A DNA stretch of 63,819 nt from Candidatus Dietzia intestinigallinarum. Its GTDB lineage: Bacteria; Actinomycetota; Actinomycetes; Mycobacteriales; Mycobacteriaceae. Where the stretch lies: the NCBI GenBank assembly GCA_019119875.1, contig DWWG01000152.1, positions 1 through 63,819 of the forward strand, given 5' to 3'. Within the stretch, counting starts at the first letter, position 1; each line of letters opens with the position of its first letter. The position numbers were made by a program, and so were the translations under genes. The notes beneath the pieces are model-generated. The model did not search any database. It saw only the letters and a list, made by a program, of their open reading frames with translations, and was not told the origin of the DNA. Positions 1-7,261 of the stretch are shown here, one piece after another.

Positions 1-2
1 TG

Positions 3-1184
3 ATCATGTTCGTACGCACCAAGTCTGCGACCGAGGAACTCGCCGAGCGGCTCCGGGCCCGGGGCTTCTCGGCGGCACCGATCAACGGTGACATCCCGCA
101 GAACCTTCGTGAGCGGACGATCGAAGCGCTCAAGGACGGCCGCACGGACATCCTCGTGGCCACCGATGTCGCGGCCCGGGGCCTGGACGTCCCGAGGATC
201 AGTCACGTCGTGAACTACGACATCCCGCACGACACGGAGTCCTACATCCACCGGATCGGCCGGACGGGTCGCGCGGGGCGCAGCGGTCATGCGCTGCTGT
301 TCGTCACTCCGCGGGAGCGACGTCTGCTGTCCCAGATCGAACGGGCGACGCGTCAGCCGCTGACCGAGATCCAGTTGCCGAGCGTGGACGACGTCAACGA
401 GATGCGGATGGCCAAGTTCGCCCAGTCGATCACCGAGAGCCTGGAGGACACGAATATCGCGCTCTTCCGTCGCCTCGTCGAGGATTATGCGTCCGAGCAC
501 TCGGTGTCGATGGCGGACATCGCCGCGGCGTTGGCCACGCAGTCACGCAACTCGGACGAGTTCCTCATGCGTGAGCCCGAGCGCCCGCCGCGCCGTGAGC
601 GTCATGACGATCGCCGTGACGGACGTCGGGGCGATCGCCGGGACCGTCCGTCCCGCGACTTCGACGGCCCGCGGCCGTCGCGGTCGGGCAGGGAGATGGC
701 GCAGTACCGCATCGCCGTGGGCAAGCGGAACAACGTCAAGCCCGGCTCGATCATGGGCGCGCTCGCGAACGAGGCCGGCCTGCGCGGCGGAGACATCGGC
801 CGCATCTCCATTCGCTTCGACCACTCGGTGGTGGAGCTGCCCGCGGATCTTCCCGGCGATCAGCTCGAGTCGATGAAGGGCATCAGGGTCGGCGGCGCCG
901 AGATCGACATCCGTCCGGATTCGGGCCCGCCGGCGGGCCGACCGGGTTCCTTCCGCGACGATCGGGGTGGGCGTCCACGCGGTGGGCACCGCGGAGGCCG
1001 CGACGACCGCGGGGGCCACCGGGGCGGAGATGACCGTCGAGGTGGCCGATACGATGATCGTCGCGACGACCGAGGGGACTTCCGGGGCGGAGACGACCGT
1101 CGCGGCGGCGGCCCGCGTCGCGATGACGACCGTCGCGGCGGCGGGTTCCGCGGCCGCTCAGGTGGCGGCCGCGACCGCTACTGA
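3..1184 (+). CDS. DEAD-box ATP-dependent RNA helicase, C-terminal part (5' end outside window)
   Basis: ATP-dependent RNA unwinding, probably in ribosome assembly or mRNA turnover. The reading frame is open to the window edge, so motifs Q, I (Walker A) and II (DEAD) lie upstream. What remains begins at motif IV (FVRTK) and includes motif V (ATDVAARGLDV) and motif VI (HRIGRTGRAGR). At about residues 230-305 there is a DbpA-type RNA-binding domain (YRIAVGK onwards). The last 85 residues or so are an Arg/Gly/Asp-rich tail ending GGGRDRY, typical of actinobacterial CsdA/DeaD helicases. The ATG at base 6 is internal. The family call is firm; the specific orthologue (deaD/csdA) is likely. Confidence 0.93.
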   Translation: MMFVRTKSATEELAERLRARGFSAAPINGDIPQNLRERTIEALKDGRTDILVATDVAARGLDVPRISHVVNYDIPHDTESYIHRIGRTGRAGRSGHALLFVTPRERRLLSQIERATRQPLTEIQLPSVDDVNEMRMAKFAQSITESLEDTNIALFRRLVEDYASEHSVSMADIAAALATQSRNSDEFLMREPERPPRRERHDDRRDGRRGDRRDRPSRDFDGPRPSRSGREMAQYRIAVGKRNNVKPGSIMGALANEAGLRGGDIGRISIRFDHSVVELPADLPGDQLESMKGIRVGGAEIDIRPDSGPPAGRPGSFRDDRGGRPRGGHRGGRDDRGGHRGGDDRRGGRYDDRRDDRGDFRGGDDRRGGGPRRDDDRRGGGFRGRSGGGRDRY

Positions 1185-1257
1185 GGCTCTCCGGGCGACG
1201 CCGCCGTCCCCGGCGAGAAGGGGAGTAGTGCACGTTCGCCGGACAGCTGCCGGACCG

Positions 1258-2067
1258 TCAGCGCGGGCACCGGCGGACCGCACCCGTCAGGGCACGGTGA
1301 TCGGCTTCGCTCACCGGAAGCCCGTAGGCAACCGCGGCGGTGAGGTACCGGGCGGCGTAGAAGCAGTGGCGTCCGGGATCCTCCGGTAGCCAGTCGGCGG
1401 GGGTCGAGTCGCTCTTGCGACTGTTCACGGCACCGGTGACGGCCACGAGGTTGTGGTCGACGTCGTTGGCGAACTCCGCGCGCCGCGCCACGGGCCACTC
1501 CCAGGCTCCGTGGTCCCACGCGGCGGACAGCGGGTACACGTGGTCCACGTGGATCCCGCGGACCCCGGCCACGCCCACGTCGACCACGCGCCCGGTGTAG
1601 GGGTCCACCAGGATGCCGTCCGACACGGCGCACGGGTCATGGGTGCTCGCGGTGCCGCCGTGGATGTCCCGCGCGAGCACATCGTTCCTGGTGGAGCAGC
1701 CGTTGCCGCCGCCGGGGGCGTCCGTGGCATCACTCCAGGCCTGGCCGAACACACACGCGGAGGTGCCGGAGCAGTCCCGTTCGTAGCCGGGCACCGAAGG
1801 TCGTTCGGGGACGACGGGGACGGCGTCGAGGAGGGGGACGACGTGGTCCCGGTGGGGGCTCCCGGGCACCGAGGCGTGTGGCCGCCCGAGCGCGAGGACC
1901 ATGCCGAGGCAGCCCAGGGTCAGTACCGCCAGCGCCAGTGCCCGACGGGGGATCGGTGGGATCCGCTCGCGTCGGGTCGTGGGCGGGCGCCGGGTCGGGG
2001 GTGCGGGGTCGCGCGGGGCGGTGTCCGGGCCGGGGACGGGGGCTTCGGAACGGGGTGCGGACGTCAC
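1258..2067 (-). CDS. HNH-family endonuclease (DUF1524/GmrSD C-terminal type), membrane-anchored or secreted
   Basis: Predicted nuclease of 269 aa. The N-terminus is Pro/Arg-rich and cytoplasmic-like (1-42), followed by one hydrophobic segment (about 43-60), so the nuclease domain is probably outside the membrane. The core has the DHVYPLSAAWDHGAW motif, then NLVAVTGAVNSRKSD and TPADWLPE, which fit the DUF1524 HNH fold. Several Cys (CSGTSACVFG, NGCSTRN, CRHCF-like) could form disulfides outside the cell. I chose GTG at 2067 because a GATACT hexamer lies 7 bases upstream (leaderless start); the frame is open further upstream. Such proteins are common in Actinobacteria and their substrate is unknown. 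It is divergent from the SNF2 gene and convergent with the helicase. Confidence 0.8.
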   Translation of the reverse strand: MTSAPRSEAPVPGPDTAPRDPAPPTRRPPTTRRERIPPIPRRALALAVLTLGCLGMVLALGRPHASVPGSPHRDHVVPLLDAVPVVPERPSVPGYERDCSGTSACVFGQAWSDATDAPGGGNGCSTRNDVLARDIHGGTASTHDPCAVSDGILVDPYTGRVVDVGVAGVRGIHVDHVYPLSAAWDHGAWEWPVARRAEFANDVDHNLVAVTGAVNSRKSDSTPADWLPEDPGRHCFYAARYLTAAVAYGLPVSEADHRALTGAVRRCPR

Positions 2068-2074
2068 GGGGGTG

Positions 2075-2080
2075 AGTATC
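2075..2080 (-). promoter_or_regulatory. Putative -10 element for leaderless HNH gene
   Basis: GATACT on the minus strand, separated by 7 bases from the GTG at 2067. No Shine-Dalgarno sequence is visible, so transcription probably starts at or next to the start codon. Confidence 0.45.
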
Positions 2081-2320
2081 CGGCAGGGCGGTCCGGGTAA
2101 CCCGGCCCGCCGGTGGTCTGGCGGGCGGGCCTGTGGAGAGGGCCGTGCCTGTGGACAGTGCGAGAACGACGACGACAACGACGACCACGACGGCGGGGCC
2201 GGTGCCGACCACGACGACCCCGGCCTCCGGCGGGAGCGTCGGCCCGGCGGGCTGCCGTCAGCGACCGGCGGTGGTGGGTCATTCCGGCAGGCGTCGGCGC
2301 GAATGTCGGGCCCTCGTGCT

Positions 2321-2326
2321 TACATG
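2321..2326 (+). promoter_or_regulatory. Putative -10 element for leaderless SNF2 helicase gene
   Basis: TACATG (or TTACAT one base earlier) ends 5-6 bases before the GTG at 2332, with no ribosome binding site between. This sets the start of the helicase. The 264-base divergent region 2068-2331 otherwise holds a GAC-rich low-complexity tract (about 2165-2220) and no gene I can support. Confidence 0.4.
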
Positions 2327-2331
2327 TGGGC

Positions 2332-5271
2332 GTGAGTCAGACACCCGAACCGCGCCTGCACGCCGTGTGGAGGTCCGGGACCATCGGGCTGTGGTGCGAG
2401 ACCGGTTTGCGTCGTCCCCACTCGGTCGCCCCGGCGGGATCGGTCACGGCGGTGGCGAGGGCGGGTGCGTCCTCGCAGGTCGTCGCATTCCTCGAGGGGT
2501 ACTCGCTCAGTCACAGGCTCGGGGTGCGCGTGCCCGTCGAGGGGAGGGTGCGCGAGGCCACCGTCCCCGGTATCCGCATCTCGGTCGCGGCTGCCATAGA
2601 CCTGTGCGGGCTGATCGAGGGTGACGAGAGGTGGGTCGGGCCCGGACTCAGTGCCCTGGCGGCGTTGTCCTCCGGCGTCGCGGCGTTCGTGCGGTCCGGA
2701 CATGTCGTGCCGCGGCTCGTGAGGCAGGAGGGCGGATGGGTCGCCGGCTGGGCTCTGGCGGCGTCGCCGGTGGTCAGTGCATGGGCGGCGGAGAGCCTGT
2801 CCCGCTGCCACGGGCTGGTAACGGGCCGGGAGGAGCTGGATCGACTGCTGGATTCGCTGACGGACGATCACGCGCGGATGGCTCTCGCGCCGTTGGCCGG
2901 GGACCGCCGCAGCGTGCTGGGGACCGCTCTGATATTCGGCGGGGAGCTCACCTCGGGCGGGCCCGCGCTGGCCGCCGCCGTCGCGGAGTTCGGGCGTGCG
3001 GCCGCCGCTCGGGACGTGGAGGTGGTGTTCCGGATCGTGGAGCCGCAGTCCTCGGACGAACCGGACACCGACTGCGCTGCGGGGCCGGGCACCGGCGGCG
3101 CCCCCGGAGCGCACGGCGGGCCGGACGGGGAGGTGCTCTGGCGACTGGAGGTGCTCGTGCGCACCGGTACGGACTCCCTGCGCCCCTACACGCGACTTCC
3201 CGATCCGGCCGCGGTGGCGGACGCGGTGGGCGATGTGGTGGCCAGGGCGGTCCGGTCGTGGCCGCCGCTGGGACGTGCCGTGCCGGCTTCCGGGAGCCCT
3301 GACCTGCTCCTGCCCACAGACCTGGTGGTGGATCTGGTCGACCAGGGCGTCGAGGTGCTACGGGGACGTGGGGTGGAGGTGTTGCTGCCCCGGGCGTGGA
3401 CGCGGGTGCGGACGGCGGTGCGGGCGGTGGTGCCGGAGCCGGGGACCGAGGCGGTCGACTCGGGTCGCCGCCTGGGATCGGAGCAGCTCGCCGACGTGAA
3501 CTGGGAGATGATTGTCGACGACGAACCTCTGGACGCCGCCGAGGTGCAGATGCTCCTGGACTCCGCCTCCGACCTGGTCCGGCTGCGTGGACAGTGGGTC
3601 CGTGCCGACTCCGGGGCGCTGCGCCGGGCGGCACGCTTCCTCACGGCACAGAAAGGGGGCCGGCTCACCGCACCGGCGCTCGCGGCGGCGCTCATGTCCG
3701 AGGAGGCGGAGCACGTCGAGGTGGATGCGCCCACCACGATGGGCTGGATCCCCTCGTCGTCGTCGATCCGGATCGATCTCCCGGAGTGGTTCCGTGCCAC
3801 TCTACGTCCGTACCAGCTCGAGGGCGTCCGGTGGCTGACCGCGCTCTCGCGAGCCGGGACCGGCGCGGTTCTGGCCGACGACATGGGGCTCGGCAAGACG
3901 ATGCAGGTGCTCGCGCTCACCGCCGCAGAGGTCGCGCAGGCGCAGGGCCCCGGACCCCACGCCGCGGGCTCCTCCCACGGGCCGACCCTCGTCGTGGCCC
4001 CGCTGACCCTGCTGTCCACCTGGGCGCGGGAGGCGGCCACGTTCGCGCCGGAGCTCACCGTCGCGACGCACCACGGGCCGAACCGAGACCGGGCGGACGG
4101 GGCGGCCGCACGACTCGCGGAGTCGGACCTGGTGCTCACCTCCTACGGGACGGCCGCGCGGGACATCGGACTGCTCGCAGAAGTGGCGTGGCGGCGCCTC
4201 GTGGCGGACGAGGCGCAGACCATCAAGAATCCCACCACGGGGGTGTCCCGGGCACTCATGGCGATCCCGGCCGAGCACAGGATCGCCCTGACCGGTACCC
4301 CCGTCGAGAACCGCCTCGACGAACTGCGGGCGGTGCTGGAATTCGTCAACCCCGGAGCACTGGGCTCGGCCAGTACGTTCCGGGCACGGTTCGCGGTCCC
4401 GATCGAATCCCGCCGGGACGAGTCGGCCGCGTCCCGGCTGCGCGCGCTCACGAGCCCGTTCGTGCTGCGCAGACTCAAATCGGATCCACGGGTGGTCGCC
4501 GACCTGCCGGACAAGCAGCACATCCGGGTGGACGCCCCGCTCACCCGTGAGCAGGCGACCCTCTACCAGGCGATCGTGGAGGACATGCTGGAGCAGGTCA
4601 GGGAATCGGAGGGGGCGGCGCGCAAGGGCGCCGTCCTCTCCGGGCTCACCGCGCTCAAACAGGTCTGCAATCACCCGGCCCACTACCTCGGCGACGGCTC
4701 GGCGCTGTTGCGCGGCGGGCGGCACCGGTCGGGCAAGCTCGCCGCACTCGACGAGGTGCTCACCGAGATACTCGAGGCCGACGAGAAGGTGCTGCTGTTC
4801 ACCCAGTACCGGGCGTTCGGGGAACTCATCCTGCCGATGCTCGAACGACGCGCGGCGGGCGCCGTGCCCTTTCTCCACGGCGGGGTCACCGCGGCCGGTC
4901 GTGCCGAGATGGTCCGGGACTTCCAGAGCCCCGGCGGCCCGGCGGTCATGCTCGCGTCATTGCGGGCGGGCGGCACCGGGCTGACCCTGACCGAGGCCAA
5001 CCACGTGGTGCACCTGGACCGGTGGTGGAACCCGGCGGTGGAGAACCAGGCCACGGACCGCGTGCACCGGATCGGGCAGACGCGGGTGGTCCAGGTCCGC
5101 ACGTTCGTCGCCCCCGGCACCGTCGAGGACCGGATCGACGAACTCCTGGAGGCCAAGCGGGAGCTGGCGGAGCTGACCCTCGGCCCCCTGGCCGGTGCGC
5201 TGACCGAACTGGACGACGCGGACCTGGCCGCGTTGGTCACACTGACCGGTGACGGGGTCGACGAACTGTGA
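2332..5271 (+). CDS. SNF2-family DEAD/DEAH-box helicase (HelZ-like)
   Basis: SF2 double-stranded DNA translocase of the SNF2/Rad54 type, 979 aa. The N-terminal half (about 1-480) is the poorly conserved SNF2_N-associated region. The ATPase starts at LRPYQLEGVRWL; Walker A is DDMGLGKT (Lys522), motif II is DEAQ (Asp626), motif III is LTGTPVENR. The C-terminal helicase lobe has LLFTQY, LASLRAGGTGLTLT and motif VI DRVHRIGQT (around residue 909). It overlaps the next gene by 4 bases (GTGA), so it is translationally coupled to the SWIM protein, as in the M. tuberculosis helZ (Rv2101)/Rv2102 pair that I recall. The biological role is not established; DNA repair or transcription-complex remodelling is inferred. 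Confidence 0.92.
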   Translation: MSQTPEPRLHAVWRSGTIGLWCETGLRRPHSVAPAGSVTAVARAGASSQVVAFLEGYSLSHRLGVRVPVEGRVREATVPGIRISVAAAIDLCGLIEGDERWVGPGLSALAALSSGVAAFVRSGHVVPRLVRQEGGWVAGWALAASPVVSAWAAESLSRCHGLVTGREELDRLLDSLTDDHARMALAPLAGDRRSVLGTALIFGGELTSGGPALAAAVAEFGRAAAARDVEVVFRIVEPQSSDEPDTDCAAGPGTGGAPGAHGGPDGEVLWRLEVLVRTGTDSLRPYTRLPDPAAVADAVGDVVARAVRSWPPLGRAVPASGSPDLLLPTDLVVDLVDQGVEVLRGRGVEVLLPRAWTRVRTAVRAVVPEPGTEAVDSGRRLGSEQLADVNWEMIVDDEPLDAAEVQMLLDSASDLVRLRGQWVRADSGALRRAARFLTAQKGGRLTAPALAAALMSEEAEHVEVDAPTTMGWIPSSSSIRIDLPEWFRATLRPYQLEGVRWLTALSRAGTGAVLADDMGLGKTMQVLALTAAEVAQAQGPGPHAAGSSHGPTLVVAPLTLLSTWAREAATFAPELTVATHHGPNRDRADGAAARLAESDLVLTSYGTAARDIGLLAEVAWRRLVADEAQTIKNPTTGVSRALMAIPAEHRIALTGTPVENRLDELRAVLEFVNPGALGSASTFRARFAVPIESRRDESAASRLRALTSPFVLRRLKSDPRVVADLPDKQHIRVDAPLTREQATLYQAIVEDMLEQVRESEGAARKGAVLSGLTALKQVCNHPAHYLGDGSALLRGGRHRSGKLAALDEVLTEILEADEKVLLFTQYRAFGELILPMLERRAAGAVPFLHGGVTAAGRAEMVRDFQSPGGPAVMLASLRAGGTGLTLTEANHVVHLDRWWNPAVENQATDRVHRIGQTRVVQVRTFVAPGTVEDRIDELLEAKRELAELTLGPLAGALTELDDADLAALVTLTGDGVDEL

Positions 5272-6023
5272 GCACGGGATCGGGGATCGGGGCGCGCTCG
5301 CGGGCAGGGGCGTTCGGTACCCACATGTGGAGCAGACGATGGATCGGGGACCTTGAGTCCGGGGTGTCCCGAGGGGATGTCCATCTCGGGCGCACCGATG
5401 CACGCCGGAACAAGGTGCTGTCCCTGGAGCATTCGGGTCGGACGGTGCGCTGCGACGTGGACAGCAGCAGACCCCGTCCGTTCACGGTGGAGTTCGAGTT
5501 CGCACCACTCGACCCCACGGACGCGGACGCCCTGCGCTCGGCGCTGCGGCAGGAGGAGAGCGGGGTACTCGGCGCGCTCGCGGGGACGTTCTCCGACACG
5601 GTCGGATTCCTGCTGTTGCCGGCGGTCCACGGAGCCACCACCTTCTCGTGCCCGTGCCCGGTGCAGCCAGGCCCGTGCCGCCACGTCCTCGCCGCGGCGA
5701 ACATCATGGTCGAGTGGTGGGACACCCACCCGGAGGTCCTGTTCGGGTTGCGGGGGCTTGGCGCCGACCACCTGGGCGCGGTGCTGCGCGGGGCGGACGG
5801 ACACGGCGAGGTGGACGTCGACGTCGAGCAGAGCCTGTGGGGCACGGCCCCGGAACTGCCCGTCGTGCCCTCACCGGCGCCGGCGGGTCTCGAGGACCTG
5901 CTGGATGCGCCGGTCACCAGGAGGATGGCCGCGGCAGCGACCGACGACCCGCTCGAGCAGCTGCGCGTGGTGGCCGATCTCGAGGATTTCCTGGACGCCT
6001 TCGGCCGGTACGGGCCGCCGTGA
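5268..6023 (+). CDS. SWIM zinc-finger protein
   Basis: A 251-aa protein with a SWIM zinc finger: Cys128, Cys130, Cys137 and His139 (CPCPVQPGPCRH) fit the CxCx(n)CxH pattern. SWIM fingers bind DNA or proteins and occur next to SNF2 ATPases in many bacteria, so this is probably a partner subunit of the upstream helicase. The start GTG overlaps the helicase stop codon. The region after the finger (VEWWDTHPEVLFGLRGLG) is typical of actinobacterial members. No enzymatic motif is visible. Confidence 0.88.
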   Translation: MSTGSGIGARSRAGAFGTHMWSRRWIGDLESGVSRGDVHLGRTDARRNKVLSLEHSGRTVRCDVDSSRPRPFTVEFEFAPLDPTDADALRSALRQEESGVLGALAGTFSDTVGFLLLPAVHGATTFSCPCPVQPGPCRHVLAAANIMVEWWDTHPEVLFGLRGLGADHLGAVLRGADGHGEVDVDVEQSLWGTAPELPVVPSPAPAGLEDLLDAPVTRRMAAAATDDPLEQLRVVADLEDFLDAFGRYGPP

Positions 6024-6061
6024 ACGACGACTCCCGGTGCGATCCTGTCGTACCCGCGACC

Positions 6062-6067
6062 TACCAT
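6062..6067 (+). promoter_or_regulatory. Putative -10 element for leaderless sbcD-like gene
   Basis: TACCAT ends 6 bases before the ATG at 6074; no Shine-Dalgarno sequence lies between. It separates the SNF2/SWIM pair from the nuclease/ATPase pair as two transcription units. Confidence 0.4.
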
Positions 6068-6073
6068 GCGGCC

Positions 6074-7261
6074 ATGACCACGCCACGGGGCGGAGACACC
6101 GTCCGATTTCTCCACACGGCCGACTGGCAGCTCGGGATGACCAGGCGTTTCCTGGGCGACGAATCCCAGGCCGTCTTCACCGCCGACAGGCTGGCCGCCG
6201 TCGCGGCACTCGGCGAACTGGCCACCGAGCACGGCGCACAGTTCATCGTGGTGGCCGGCGACGCGTTCGAGGACAACGCGGTGCCGAGGTCGGTGGTCCT
6301 CCGCGCGGCCGAGGTCCTGGCAGGATTTTCCGTGCCGGTCCTGATCCTGCCCGGCAACCACGACCCCCTGGACGTCTCCTCGGTGCTGCGGTGCCGGGAC
6401 TTCAGCTCGGTGGTCGACGGCGGTTCCGTGGTGGTCCTCGACGGCTCCGGGCCGCTGGAGGTGCTGCCCGGAGTCGAGGTGGTGGGAGTCCCGTGGACCT
6501 CCAAGAGGCCCGACCCGTCCCGGCTTCCCGCACTGTTGGACTCGCTTGAACCGACAGACGCGCTGCGCGTGCTCGTGGCGCACGGCGGGACCGACGAGGT
6601 CTACGGGGGCCGGTCGCCGTCGGTGGAGGCGATCGCGGTGTCCGCACTGGAGGAGGCCGTCGATTCGGGTCGGCTCGACTATGTGGCGCTGGGTGACCGG
6701 CACTCGGTGACCCGCGTCGGGTCGGGTGAGCGCATCTGGTTCTCGGGTGCGCCCGAGACCACGGATTTCGACGATGTGGAAGTGGATTCCGGACACGCGT
6801 TGCTCGTGGAACTGGGCAGTGGCGGTCCCGGCGGGGTCCGAGGCCAGTGCACGGTGACCCCGCTGCGGACCGGGCGCTGGTCCTTTCTGGCGGTGAACGC
6901 ACGGATCGACACGGATTCGGATCTCGACGCGCTCGCTGCCCGGATCGAGGCGATCGAGGACAAGCCGCGCACGGTCCTCAAGCTCGGGCTCACCGGCACG
7001 GTGGGGGTCGCGCTCCGGGCACGGATCGACGAGGAGGTGGAGCGCTGGGCAGCCTTGTTCGCCTGCGCCTACCTCCGCGATACACGCACCCACCTGGTGG
7101 TGCGGGCGGATGACACGGACCTCACCGACCTGGTCGACGGATACGCGGGGCGCGCGGTGGCGGACCTCATGGAACTGGCGACGGGCGGCGGACCGGAGTC
7201 CGAGGACGCCGGCCACGCGCTGAGTTTGCTGTACCGACTCGTGGACGGGGGAGCCCGGTGA
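6074..7261 (+). CDS. Mre11/SbcD-like metallophosphoesterase (putative DNA repair nuclease)
   Basis: Calcineurin-like phosphoesterase of 395 aa, expected to work with the next gene as an Mre11-Rad50-type complex on DNA ends. Motifs: HTADWQLG (Asp17, but Gln19 where Mre11/SbcD normally has His), AGDAFED (Asp63), GNHD (94-97), VAHGG (His170), and LGDRHS (207-211), where Asp208 replaces the usual His of GHxH. Two of the usual metal-ligand positions therefore differ from textbook Mre11. I recall the same HTADWQLG sequence in M. tuberculosis Rv1277, so this is probably a subfamily trait. It overlaps the ATPase gene by 4 bases (GTGA). The family call is good; nuclease activity is inferred. Confidence 0.85.
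   Translation: MTTPRGGDTVRFLHTADWQLGMTRRFLGDESQAVFTADRLAAVAALGELATEHGAQFIVVAGDAFEDNAVPRSVVLRAAEVLAGFSVPVLILPGNHDPLDVSSVLRCRDFSSVVDGGSVVVLDGSGPLEVLPGVEVVGVPWTSKRPDPSRLPALLDSLEPTDALRVLVAHGGTDEVYGGRSPSVEAIAVSALEEAVDSGRLDYVALGDRHSVTRVGSGERIWFSGAPETTDFDDVEVDSGHALLVELGSGGPGGVRGQCTVTPLRTGRWSFLAVNARIDTDSDLDALAARIEAIEDKPRTVLKLGLTGTVGVALRARIDEEVERWAALFACAYLRDTRTHLVVRADDTDLTDLVDGYAGRAVADLMELATGGGPESEDAGHALSLLYRLVDGGAR

Noticed and set aside
2113-6023. SNF2 helicase plus SWIM protein as a phage-defence island (DISARM-like)
   Set aside because: There is no methyltransferase, DUF1998 or PLD protein nearby, and the pair matches the housekeeping helZ-type arrangement of mycobacteria.
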